From: CAYSUS01 sp964434165
Lineage (GTDB): Bacteria; Planctomycetota; Planctomycetia; Pirellulales; Thermoguttaceae
Direction: 5' to 3'
Assembly (NCBI GenBank): GCA_964434165.1
Contig: CAYSUS010000018.1
Location: 1-64,000 of the forward strand
Length of the DNA stretch: 64,000 bases
Shown: in pieces, positions 43,301 to 50,628 of the stretch
Position numbering within the stretch: position 1 is the first letter of the stretch
Layout: the number at the start of each line of letters is the position of its first letter
Notes under the pieces: generated by a model
Databases searched by the model: none
Told to the model about the DNA's origin: nothing
Seen by the model: the letters and a program-made list of their open reading frames with translations, nothing else
Program-made: the position numbers and the translations under genes

Positions 43301-43421
43301 ACCAGACGCCCCAGCCCTCGATGCCCTCTTCGAACCCGCAGTTGGAGAAGCCCGCGTTGGGGACCTCGCCGGAAGACGCAGAAGCGGTCGCCAGCACGGC
43401 GAGGATCAGGGACGCGCTCAT
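40368..43421 (-). CDS. Exported GH42-like glycosidase with carbohydrate-binding domain
   Basis: This gene encodes 1017 residues. A signal peptide is followed by a CBM4/9-like jelly-roll (about 25-195: SNCGFEEGIEGWGVWYTD ... GKHSLRIDA ... GSIWIDDVEI) and a coiled-coil-prone helical stretch (about 225-330). A clan GH-A barrel follows. FYVFQAECYGPY places the acid/base at Glu503, and LTQYENFWGCQED the nucleophile at Glu661. The block DFRRWLEEKYGTIDRLNARW is typical of GH42 beta-galactosidases. A trimerisation-like domain and a small beta-domain close the protein. The substrate is probably a galactoside but may differ in this divergent member. Its ATG lies four bases after the glycosyltransferase stop, so the two are co-translated. 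Confidence 0.75.
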   Translation of the reverse strand: MSASLILAVLATASASSGEVPNAGFSNCGFEEGIEGWGVWYTDNPSEPMTRYPYCADDAVARTGKHSLRIDAADENGRAFVHRASTAMRPGARYAISLWLRPGPGLDPACFEVRVNCRSTKSGQVGRMVAVTPLILSRKREGQWRQRSGVFRLPEDIRPSVQLGLHLRGARGSIWIDDVEIREIPPEENRIADLWIYDPYRVELESAPLRQFQALKRTDAPILEAADRYNRAMVLSADVKEDVRRARRLVHYRGGSGREEAEALAAKMDRAEQHLAETYRAYGKLFLDRENAEKRGRLEAAFERQVAGLNNELRSLRVETRDFLAAAAQDELAAGRSWPGPRPPLEAGLPDISPDGRVNQLIFAKRSLSDFQEMELPLRFDPVQNVTVSPPKSPAPGEFDWSAVDAQWEQVREPGIARRSCLSTSMVVHDNSYTTRWLLDMAQDDPEILLITNPPAQVRQRNGRWPLNWWHPQVRQYARDLVGSLGRTFRDRDEFLFYVFQAECYGPYVALESGGLRSAGYGRYAVADFRRWLEEKYGTIDRLNARWRADYESFDAVAPPPDKLVEQRRHTGPLAAEFETWRLESYHDWRRMIYEAWKEADPSKPIVASHSQLYLKFNDSDPFRNCDLLGWHYHGSEFMPVTMLLHSISRYNGHKPLTQYENFWGCQEDYDRMGEELPRRHGTQRYIFRLTVWDRFLQVWWYAYTTGTYLTQYDGNYFDPTYALTTIRYRCGAMPVCFDKFRRLQRALLESQVVPSRIGVLSPSAAMRNNFPYHATQSETRSLFRQLFPRNMLYEHVPEEYFLDGRTKLDDFDVLILPCAVYLAEPLEDRILAWLRGGPRLLVLCGPAGVYDELGLPSGRLMKAVFGQPPPQLQLVGPKQEQWAVDPARPGLVDWRRVGESRAALVRQPFGALEREPETLRELISQIERRAPRAAADEGDRFEMVLREEGDVRYLCVINPDLDEPGEGTVRVRGTYASVVDLDYERGFPISAATKDGATTFPLRLAPGEATIIRLAP

Positions 43422-43424
43422 GGC

Positions 43425-44684
43425 TCACTTCCCGAAGCAGTTCATCATCAGGGTGGAGAGGATCTGCTCGAGTACCTCGTAGGAGAAGAACTTGTTGGCC
43501 TGCTCGTAGTTGACCTCGACCATCTCGGCGGCGAGATCGGGATCGGTGAGGACCTCGCGGGCCTGGGCGATGGCCGCGCTGGTGATGAAGTTCTCCATCT
43601 CCACCGCGCGGAAGCCCTTGGGCCGGATGTCCGAGTCGTAGATCGCGTAGTTGTTCACGAGGATCGGCCGGCGGTAGTAGACCGCCTCGAGGAAGGCGTT
43701 GCCGAAGCCTTCGATCGTCGAGGGATAGGTCACCAGGTCGGCCTGGGCGAAGATGTCGGCCAGGGAGTAGATCTTGCGGCCGTCGGCGGTCTGCCCCCGC
43801 TCGTCGCTGAGCCGCTGGCCGCAGAAGAGCGTATTCACCTTGAGCACGGCCGAATACTCGCGGACGCGCAGGGCGTAGTCGTCCCCTTCGTCGCCCGAGG
43901 AATGGGAAATGACCAGCGTCGCCGGCAGGCCGAGACGATGGGTCAGCTCCACGGCGTGCTCGATCCCCTTGCGCTGAACGATCCGCGTGGGCTGGAGGAT
44001 GAGCTTGTGATCGTCGGGGATCCCCAGCTCCTGGCGGAGGTCGTCGGCGTAGCCGTCGCGCTCCGGCGGCGGGTTCTTGAAGTCCATCACGTTGGGCACG
44101 ACCGTGGCCGCCACGCCGCAGCGCAGCGTGAGCTGCTCGGCCTGCGAGGAGTTGATCACCGTGTGCTGGATGGTCGGAAGGCGCGGCGGGAAGGCCGTGG
44201 CCAGGTAGTCGGCGCAGGCGTTGCGGTGGAAGCGGTTCCGCTCCCAGTGGAAGTCGTGGTGGTGGGCGATGGCCGGCGTGCCCAGCTCGATGAGGTACTC
44301 GGTGATCGCCAGCCCCAGCGGGATGTTCATCGGAATGGTGAGGGCGTTCTCCGGGATGATCAGGTCGAGGTCGAAGTGATCGACGAAGTCCCGCACCGAC
44401 TGCTTGAGCACGGCCTTGAGCTCTTCGCACTTCCGCGACACCCGCGGGAGGCGCGTGGTGCGCCCGAAACAGCCGTCGTGGACTTCCTGCGCCCCGGGAT
44501 GCGTGAAGTGGCACGACGGCACCAGCAGCGATCGCTCCAGGGGCGTGTCCAGCTCGCCGGCCATGTAGTAGCACTCCGTGCCCATGCGCGTGAGCACCTC
44601 GGCCCACTTGGCCGCTTCGAGGCTCACGCCGTCGGTGCCTGCCAGCCGCGTGGCGACGAACCCGATCCGTTTGCTGCCCACCAT
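43425..44684 (-). CDS. GT4-type glycosyltransferase
   Basis: This gene encodes 419 residues from an ATG with AAGGAG four bases upstream. Two Rossmann-like halves (GT-B fold) are visible: an N-terminal acceptor domain with RIGFVATRLAGTDGVSLEAAKWAEVL, and a C-terminal donor domain with LILQPTRIVQRKGIEHAVEL and the E-x7-E motif STIEGFGNAFLEA. The enzyme is cytoplasmic, retaining and uses a nucleotide or phosphate-activated sugar. DGVSLEAAKWAEVL resembles glycosyltransferases that make mannosyl- or glucosyl-glycerate-type solutes, but this is a weak hint. It heads the unit GT4, GH42-like, GH38. The combination of a biosynthetic enzyme with two exported hydrolases is unexpected. Confidence 0.82.
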   Translation of the reverse strand: MVGSKRIGFVATRLAGTDGVSLEAAKWAEVLTRMGTECYYMAGELDTPLERSLLVPSCHFTHPGAQEVHDGCFGRTTRLPRVSRKCEELKAVLKQSVRDFVDHFDLDLIIPENALTIPMNIPLGLAITEYLIELGTPAIAHHHDFHWERNRFHRNACADYLATAFPPRLPTIQHTVINSSQAEQLTLRCGVAATVVPNVMDFKNPPPERDGYADDLRQELGIPDDHKLILQPTRIVQRKGIEHAVELTHRLGLPATLVISHSSGDEGDDYALRVREYSAVLKVNTLFCGQRLSDERGQTADGRKIYSLADIFAQADLVTYPSTIEGFGNAFLEAVYYRRPILVNNYAIYDSDIRPKGFRAVEMENFITSAAIAQAREVLTDPDLAAEMVEVNYEQANKFFSYEVLEQILSTLMMNCFGK

Positions 44685-44730
44685 CGTTCTCCTTGCGGCA
44701 AAGTCCCCCGGTCTGCCCGCCGATGGCCGA

Positions 44731-44759
44731 AGCCTATCAGGCCCCGCCGCGCCCGTCAA
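44731..44759 (-). promoter_or_regulatory. Predicted promoter of the glycosyltransferase unit
   Basis: On the minus strand TTGACG (44754-44759) and TAGGCT (44731-44736) have a 17-bp spacer. The start codon at 44684 follows after about 40 nt. Confidence 0.55.
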
Positions 44760-44834
44760 CGAACGCCGTGAGGGGGGCCCGGGGACGGCCCCTCGTTCGT
44801 GGCGACCATGCCGGGAGTGAGGCTTCAGAGGGCG

Positions 44835-44917
44835 CCACGGATGCCGCGGATCGCACGGATGGGTGTGATGGGACTGCGTCGTCTCCCTCCCATCCGTGTG
44901 ATCCGTGCTATCCGTGG
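44835..44917. repeat. Imperfect 29-bp inverted repeat (CACGGAT type)
   Basis: The left arm is 44835-44863 and the right arm 44889-44917, identical at 25 of 29 positions when one is complemented, with a 25-base loop. Each arm is itself built of three degenerate (CA)CGGAT units (CCACGGAT, CGCGGAT, CACGGATGGG). It lies in the divergent gap between the glycosyltransferase and ClC genes and encodes nothing credible. Confidence 0.75.
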
Positions 44918-45029
44918 TTTCCTTGCGATTCGCGGCCTCCCTTCGCCGTCGCTGCCGCGGCTGAGTGGTACGATTTGCCAAGCAGCGCGCAGGTGCTGGC
45001 AAAGAGCATGCACGAGCGAGGCACGATCC

Positions 45030-47129
45030 GTGGGATCCCGACGAGGCCACCTCCCCCACCCCGTTGCGCGCTGGACCCGGCTCTTGGGCATGGCCGCGGT
45101 CGTGGGCGTATTGGCCGGGCTGTCGGCGGCGGCCATGGAGTGGGGCCTTCACGCCGGCATGGAGCGCCTCGTGGGACGCGTGGCCGATCATGCGTCGGCA
45201 AGCTACCTCCAGCTCCGCTGGGGCGTGCTCCTGCTGCCGGCCGCCGGGGGACTCCTGTCCGGGATCGTCGTCCTCCTGTTTTGTCCCAACTTGACCGGGC
45301 ACGGCACGTCGATCCTCACGCGGGCGTTCCACCGCGGCGGGGGCGTGCTGCCCTGGCGCGAGCCGGCCGTCAAGGCCGCGGCCTGCGTGGGCGTGATCTC
45401 CTGCGGCGGATCGGCAGGACCCGAGGGTCCCATCGCCGCTCTGGGGGCGGGTCTGGGTTCGAGTTGTGCAGGGCTGTTCCGCGCCACCCCGCGCGAGCGA
45501 AGGATCATGCTCCTGGCCGGCTGCGCGGCAGGGATCGGCGCGATCTTCCGCTGCCCTCTGGGCGGGGCCCTGTTCGCCGTGAGCCTCCCCTATAGCGAGC
45601 CCGAGTACGAGTCCGAGGCGATCGTCCCCTCGGTGGTCGCCTCGGTGATCGGCTACTCCGCATTCATGGCCGTGTGGGGCAACGGGCATTACCTGCTCGG
45701 AAGCGCCGCGCAGCTCGCCTTCACCTCGCCGCGGCAGCTCCTGCCGTTCGTGCTCCTGGGGCCGCTGTGCGGGCTGGTGGCGATCTTCTTCGGCCAGTGC
45801 TTCCAGGCCGTCGAATGGCTGCGCGACCGGATGGGGTGGATGCCGCGCTGGCTGGCGCCCGCGCTGGGCGGCCTGGCCACGGGGGGCCTGGCGTGCCTGC
45901 TGCCGCAGGTGATGGACGGGCGGTACGAGCTGCTGCAATCCGCCATGGATGAAACGCTCTTCGCCCGCGGCCCGCAGCCGTGGCTCTTTTGGGCCGGGCT
46001 GTTCGGGGCCGTGACGCTGGCCAAGTGCCTGGCCACGGCCTTCACCGTGGGAAGCGGCGCGGCCGGCGGCGTGCTGGGGCCGGCGCTGTTCATCGGCGGA
46101 TCGGCCGGGGCCTTCCTCGGCGCGAGCTGCGAGGCCGTGGCCCCGGGCATCCTGCCCGAGCCTCTGCGCCAGGCCTTGATCCCGATGGGCATGGGCGGGG
46201 TGCTGGCCGCGTGCATGCGCACGCCGCTGGCCGCGATCGTGATGGTCCTGGAAATGACCGGAACCTACCGGCTGATCGCCCCCTCGATGCTCGTGTGCGT
46301 GGCGGCCTACGTGGTGGGCAGACGCTGGGGCCTGAACCGCGAGCAGGTCCCCACGTCGGCCGAGTCGCCGGTGCACGCGGCCGACGCCGTGGTGCATTTG
46401 CTCCAGCACTCGCGCGTCGAGGATTTCGCCGATCGCCAGTGGCCGCAGGTCGTCGCGCCCGCCACGCCGCTCGGCGAGATGATCCGGCGGATCGCCCCCG
46501 GCGACCCGCCCGCGGTGGCCGTGGTGGACAACGGCGCTTTGTGCGGGATGATCACGCTTGCCGACCTGGACCGCGACCTGAATGACGCGGCGCTCGCCCG
46601 GATGGTGATCGCCCAGGACATCATGAACGACCGCTACGCCTGGCTCCACCCGGACGACGACCTGTACCACGCCCTGGAACTGTTCCGCCGCGAGGGCCAG
46701 ACCGTGCTGCCCGTGGTCGGGCGCGAGGAGCCGCGCGCATGGCTGGGGATGCTCACGCGGCACCGGGTGTTTGCCGCGGTCAAGGAGCAGATCGAGAAGT
46801 CGCGGGACTTCCTCCTCCAGGAATACGAGGGCCTGCTGGCCATCGACCAGGAAGCACGACTCGACAATCTCCTCCTGGCCGTCTCGCCGGCCGAGCCACT
46901 GCGCCTGAAGCGGCTGAGCGTGCCCGGCGAAGTGGTGGGCCGCTCGATTCGCGCGTCCGACTTCCGCGCCCGCTACGGCAGCCAGATCGTGGCCGTCGAG
47001 GAGCCGGACGGGTCGATCCAGTGTCCGCCCGATCCCGACCGGCCGCTCGGGGCGGACCTGCGCGTGTTGGCCATCGTGCCGGGCGGGGAGCCGGCGCGGG
47101 GCCGTGGGGGCGCCGGGGCTTCTGATTAG
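45030..47129 (+). CDS. ClC-type chloride channel/antiporter with CBS and RCK-C domains
   Basis: This gene encodes 699 residues from the GTG at 45030, preceded by GAGCGAGG; frames further upstream run through the inverted repeat and are not credible. About eleven membrane helices carry the ClC pore motifs: GHGTSI near the first, SAGPEGPIAALG with the gating glutamate Glu132, and AGGVLGPALFIGG near the third. A CBS pair occupies about 440-580 (QVVAPATPLGEMIRRI; HPDDDLYHALELFRREGQTVLPVVG). A TrkA-C/RCK-C domain closes the protein (about 615-690, LSVPGEVVGRSIRASDFRARYGSQIVAVEE). The cytoplasmic domains should sense nucleotides or ions and gate chloride or fluoride flux at the inner membrane. Confidence 0.9.
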   Translation: MGSRRGHLPHPVARWTRLLGMAAVVGVLAGLSAAAMEWGLHAGMERLVGRVADHASASYLQLRWGVLLLPAAGGLLSGIVVLLFCPNLTGHGTSILTRAFHRGGGVLPWREPAVKAAACVGVISCGGSAGPEGPIAALGAGLGSSCAGLFRATPRERRIMLLAGCAAGIGAIFRCPLGGALFAVSLPYSEPEYESEAIVPSVVASVIGYSAFMAVWGNGHYLLGSAAQLAFTSPRQLLPFVLLGPLCGLVAIFFGQCFQAVEWLRDRMGWMPRWLAPALGGLATGGLACLLPQVMDGRYELLQSAMDETLFARGPQPWLFWAGLFGAVTLAKCLATAFTVGSGAAGGVLGPALFIGGSAGAFLGASCEAVAPGILPEPLRQALIPMGMGGVLAACMRTPLAAIVMVLEMTGTYRLIAPSMLVCVAAYVVGRRWGLNREQVPTSAESPVHAADAVVHLLQHSRVEDFADRQWPQVVAPATPLGEMIRRIAPGDPPAVAVVDNGALCGMITLADLDRDLNDAALARMVIAQDIMNDRYAWLHPDDDLYHALELFRREGQTVLPVVGREEPRAWLGMLTRHRVFAAVKEQIEKSRDFLLQEYEGLLAIDQEARLDNLLLAVSPAEPLRLKRLSVPGEVVGRSIRASDFRARYGSQIVAVEEPDGSIQCPPDPDRPLGADLRVLAIVPGGEPARGRGGAGASD

Positions 47130-47158
47130 GCGTGGCAGCGGTTATCCTGGCTGGCGCC

Positions 47159-47243
47159 GTAGGGTGGGCGAGCGCCGCGAAACCCACCTGTCTCCGGTTG
47201 AGATCGGGCAGATGGTGGGTTTCGCGGCGCTCGCCCACCCTAC
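47159..47243. repeat. Perfect 30-bp inverted repeat (GTAGGGTGGGCGAGCGCCGC type)
   Basis: The left arm is 47159-47188 and the right arm 47214-47243, exact complements over 30 bp with a 25-base loop. This is the planctomycete version of the TAGGGTGGG...CCCACCCTA palindromic element scattered through many bacterial genomes. It fills the gap between the ClC stop and the next start, where its stem could also end transcription. A single degenerate arm recurs at 50388-50422. Confidence 0.9.
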
Positions 47244-47273
47244 CACTTACCCCGCATCCAACAGGAGAAACCC

Positions 47274-48740
47274 ATGAAACGCCGAGACTTTCACAAGGGC
47301 ATGGCCGCGCTGGCCGCGGGCGTGCCGGCCGTGTGGGCCACGGGGGCCGAGCCCGATCCCTCCGCACCCCAGGCCCGCACCTACACCGAGCCGGCCAGGA
47401 AGCTGCCGGTCCGCGAGTTCGACGTGGTGGTCGCCGGCGGCGGCACGGCCGGGGTGGTGGCCGCCCTGGCCGCGGCCCGGCAGGGCGTTCGCACGGTGCT
47501 TATCGAGGTCAAGGGATACACGGGCGGCACGGTCACCGAGGGCGGCACCGCGCTGCACAGCTTCTATAACCTCTGGAAGGCCTTCCCCGGCGTCGAGAAG
47601 CGCCAGGTAATCCGCGGCATCGCACAAGAGATCATCGATCGGCTGGCCAAGATCGGCGGCACGTCCGGGCACGCGGAGATGGACCTGGGCTTCAGCTACG
47701 ACTCGGTCTGCACCGCGATCGACACGGAGCTCTACAAGCTGGTGACCCTCGAGATGCTCGCCGAGGCCGGCGTGACCGTGTGGGTCAACACCCTGTTGGC
47801 CGGGGCGATCATGGACGGCTCGAAGGTCCGCGGCGCGATCGCCGAGAGCCGCTCCGGGCGCGAGGCCATCCTGGCCAAGGCCTTCGTCGATTGCACGGCC
47901 TACGGCGACCTGGCCGCGGCCGCCGGCGCCGAGTACACCGAGCCCAACGACTACCCCGTGGCCAACAGCATCGGCATCGGCAACGTGGACGTGGAGAGGT
48001 ACCAGGCATTTCTTCAGGAGCACGACGCCCTCACCCAGCGTGCCCGGGGGCGGCGCAGCGGCGAGGACGGCCAGATCGTGCGTCTCAACGGGCGCACGGT
48101 GGGGCTGCCCGAGGGCTTCCGCGCCGCAGCCCGCAAGATCGGCATGTCGATGACCACGACGACCGTGCACGACAACTACTTCATGTTCATCAAGCTGAAC
48201 CTGAAGATGCCGGTCAGCCCCACGAGCCGCGACGCGGTCGCCCGGGCCGAGCTGGAGCTGCGCAAGCGGCAACACCAAGCGGTGGAGCTGTTCCGCAAGT
48301 ACGTGCCGGGCTGCGAGAAGGCGTTCACCGCCCGCACCAGCCCGCGATTGTGCATCCGCCGCGGCCGGCTGATCGCGTGCGACTACGACGTGACGCACGA
48401 GGACGTGATCGAGGCGCGCCACTTCGACGACGAGGTGTACGTGTACGGGTTTCACGACTCGGCCCCGCGCTTGCAGATCAAGGGCGGCGGCACGTACGGC
48501 ATGCCGTACCGCGCTTTGCGCGTGAAGGGGATCGACAACCTGCTGGTCTCGGGGATGATGATCACCTCGGACCACCGGGCCCACATGTCCACGCGCAACA
48601 CGGTCAGTTGCATGGCGCAGGGCCAGGCCACCGGCACCGCTGCCGCCCTCTGCGCCAGGGCCGGCTGCGGCACGCGGCAGTTGTCCTTTCAGGAGCTCAA
48701 GGAGGCGCTCGCCCGCGGCGGCGTGCATCTCGAGGGGTGA
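47274..48740 (+). CDS. Exported FAD-dependent oxidoreductase
   Basis: This gene encodes 488 residues, with AGGAG six bases before the ATG. The N-terminus (KRRDFHKGMAALAAG) is a Tat-type signal. The dinucleotide motif VVVAGGGTAGVVAALAAARQG places GGGTAG at 55-60. TGGTVTEGG follows, and the C-terminal SGMMITSDHRAHMSTRNTVSCMAQGQATGTAAALC binds the flavin. This is the FAD_oxidored (PF12831) family, common as exported enzymes in Planctomycetota and Bacteroidota and often placed with glycosidases. The reaction is unknown; oxidation of a sugar-derived substrate is plausible. Confidence 0.85.
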   Translation: MKRRDFHKGMAALAAGVPAVWATGAEPDPSAPQARTYTEPARKLPVREFDVVVAGGGTAGVVAALAAARQGVRTVLIEVKGYTGGTVTEGGTALHSFYNLWKAFPGVEKRQVIRGIAQEIIDRLAKIGGTSGHAEMDLGFSYDSVCTAIDTELYKLVTLEMLAEAGVTVWVNTLLAGAIMDGSKVRGAIAESRSGREAILAKAFVDCTAYGDLAAAAGAEYTEPNDYPVANSIGIGNVDVERYQAFLQEHDALTQRARGRRSGEDGQIVRLNGRTVGLPEGFRAAARKIGMSMTTTTVHDNYFMFIKLNLKMPVSPTSRDAVARAELELRKRQHQAVELFRKYVPGCEKAFTARTSPRLCIRRGRLIACDYDVTHEDVIEARHFDDEVYVYGFHDSAPRLQIKGGGTYGMPYRALRVKGIDNLLVSGMMITSDHRAHMSTRNTVSCMAQGQATGTAAALCARAGCGTRQLSFQELKEALARGGVHLEG

Positions 48741-48870
48741 GCCCCTCGAAGGGTCGCAATGCAATCCACCGCCTCTGGACGACCCCGAGACAGTCGGACC
48801 TCGCGGCGCTCGCCCGGCGCACAAGACTGGCTCCGCTGCGGATGAATAGCCGCGCGCGATCCCGGGAGAA

Positions 48871-48941
48871 AAGAGGGGTAAGGCCCCTCTTGGGCGAAGC
48901 CCCCTTCGGGCTGCTTGGGCAAGAGGGTCGTGACCCCTCTT
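48871..48941. terminator. Cluster of hairpins between convergent genes
   Basis: AAGAGGGG (48871-48878) pairs with CCCCTCTT (48884-48891) around a 5-base loop. A second pair is AAGAGGG (48921-48927) with CCCTCTT (48935-48941). A smaller AGCCC/GGGCT stem lies between them. All four arms are interchangeable, so alternative folds exist. The position between the FAD oxidoreductase (+) and the Gfo/Idh/MocA gene (-) suits a bidirectional terminator. Confidence 0.55.
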
Positions 48942-48992
48942 TCCGGCATCACGCAAGGCGAATGACGCCTCCAGGAGGCGCTTGCGCTTGGC

Positions 48993-50354
48993 TCAGAGTT
49001 CTCTCCACTCGCCCGCGGCCGGGGCCGGGAAGTAGCCGTTCTCGTCCGCCTTCACCGGCGGAGGGCTGTCGCAGGCCAGCTCGTCGAGGTAGTCGCAGAA
49101 CTGGAATTTCGAGCCCGTCACGTCCTCCCAGGTGACGATCTGGTTGGTGTGGGCGGCCGCGCGCCCCATCAGCGAGGCGTAGTCGGCGTACACGGCCCGC
49201 CTGGCCTCGTTGTGGGGCTTGTCGTTGCGGATGCTGCGGATGAAGCTGATCCACTCGTAGTCCCAGGGCGTGTGGGCGTCGGGGGTGGGCGACCAGGCGA
49301 TGTTGTCCTTGTCGATCCGCTGGTCCTTGAACAGGTGGACCGTGGCCTTGTGCACGTTGCCGGAGAACTGGCCGGCCTTCTTCGAGCCGTGGACGAACGT
49401 GGCGAACTCGCGGTGTCCCTTGTGGGCACGGCGGAACCCGCAGAACGCCTTCTTGCCGTTGGGGAAGGTGAACTCCATCGAGTAGGTGTCGATGTTCTGG
49501 CCGTGGTCGTCGCTGCCCACCTCGCGACCTCCCATCCCGTGGCAGGAGACCGGCCACGAGTCCATCAGCCAGCAGCATTCGTCGATCTGGTGGATGAGGT
49601 TGTCGACCATGTGGCCGGATCCGACCCATAGCAGATTGATCTTGCCGAACCGGAGCTGCTCGATCAGGTCGTTCGACTTCTCCCCCATGCTCCCCATCCA
49701 GCGGCGGCTGGTGAGACGGTTCGCCCGGATGTAGGAAAGCTCGCCCATTTCGCCGCTGCGGATCTTCTCGATCAGCGCGGCCCGGGCCGGGGAGTGTCGG
49801 CACTGCAAACCCGCGGCGATCTTCACGCCCTTCTTCTCCGCCTCCTCGCCGGCGCGGAGCATGCGGTGCAGGCCCATCGGGTCGGGGGCGAACGGCTTCT
49901 CCATGAACACGTGGATGCCCTTCTTCACCGCGTACTCGACGTGGACGGGGCGGATGTAGGCCCGCGTCGTGCACAGGGCGATGTCGCCCGGCCGAAGCAC
50001 GTCGACGGCCCGCTTGTAGGCGTCGAAACCGAGGAACTTGCGATCCTGCGACACGTCGACCTGGCCCTGGAACCGCTTGCCGAGGGCCTTGATCGCGCCC
50101 TCCATGCGATTCTCGTGGAGATCGGCCGCCGCGTAGAGCTTGATCGGGCCTTGGTCGGCCGTCTTCAGCGCGTTGCCCACCGCGCCCGTGCCCCGGCCGC
50201 CGCAGCCGATCAGGGCCAGGCGGATCGTGTTGTCCTCGGCGGCATGAACGGCGGGCACGGAGCCGGCCAACACGGCGGCGGTCGCGGCAGCCGAGCCGCT
50301 GCGCTGGAGGAACTCGCGGCGGGAGGAGGTCGATGCGTGGCGGGACTGGGACAT
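48993..50354 (-). CDS. Tat-exported Gfo/Idh/MocA family oxidoreductase
   Basis: This gene encodes 453 residues, with AGGAG six bases before the ATG. The Tat signal is SSRREFLQRSG (Arg12-Arg13), followed by the Rossmann motif LALIGCGGRGTG. FMEKPFAPDPMG contains the conserved EKP lysine. RANRLTSRRWMGSM and GSGHMVDNLIHQIDECCWLMD belong to the C-terminal substrate domain. It is only distantly related in sequence to the copy at 33617-34990. It acts in the periplasm on an unknown carbohydrate and is divergent from the sulfatase gene. Confidence 0.88.
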   Translation of the reverse strand: MSQSRHASTSSRREFLQRSGSAAATAAVLAGSVPAVHAAEDNTIRLALIGCGGRGTGAVGNALKTADQGPIKLYAAADLHENRMEGAIKALGKRFQGQVDVSQDRKFLGFDAYKRAVDVLRPGDIALCTTRAYIRPVHVEYAVKKGIHVFMEKPFAPDPMGLHRMLRAGEEAEKKGVKIAAGLQCRHSPARAALIEKIRSGEMGELSYIRANRLTSRRWMGSMGEKSNDLIEQLRFGKINLLWVGSGHMVDNLIHQIDECCWLMDSWPVSCHGMGGREVGSDDHGQNIDTYSMEFTFPNGKKAFCGFRRAHKGHREFATFVHGSKKAGQFSGNVHKATVHLFKDQRIDKDNIAWSPTPDAHTPWDYEWISFIRSIRNDKPHNEARRAVYADYASLMGRAAAHTNQIVTWEDVTGSKFQFCDYLDELACDSPPPVKADENGYFPAPAAGEWREL

Positions 50355-50387
50355 GGGGCTCTCCTGGGTCGATGAGAATCGGGACAG

Positions 50388-50422
50388 CTGGCGCCGGGTC
50401 GGTGAGCGCAGCGCAACCCACC
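50388..50422 (+). repeat. Single degenerate arm of the GGTGGGCGAGCGCC repeat
   Basis: CTGGCGCCG (50388-50396) followed by a 26-bp stretch (50397-50422) matches 47151-47188 at 22 of 26 positions after a 3-base gap, without the second arm. It lies in the divergent region between the Gfo/Idh/MocA gene and the sulfatase. Confidence 0.65.
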
Positions 50423-50628
50423 AGTATTCGGCGTCCTTGGCGGGGTTCCGAACTACTCAGGCGCCATCTTACTCCACCTCCCGCGGAATTCCAGGCTGGC
50501 GGGGCCCTGGTGACGGGAAACCGGTGAAAGCGGCCGTCTTCCCTGATAAAATGGCCTGGCCCCGTGTCCCCGGGCACACGCCGGCAACGCGCCGGTCCCG
50601 CACGTCCTCAACGGAGAAGGCCCACCCC

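Noticed and set aside
44799..45029. Upstream extension of the ClC protein through the inverted repeat
   Set aside because: The translation through the repeat is a degenerate I-R-G/P repeat pattern, so a start at GTG 45030 is preferred.
43425..46763. A very long minus-strand frame (over 1100 codons) running beyond the glycosyltransferase into the ClC gene
   Set aside because: Only the part up to 44684 has a family match, ribosome site and promoter. The rest is an antisense shadow of the ClC gene with Arg/His/Gly-rich low-complexity translation.
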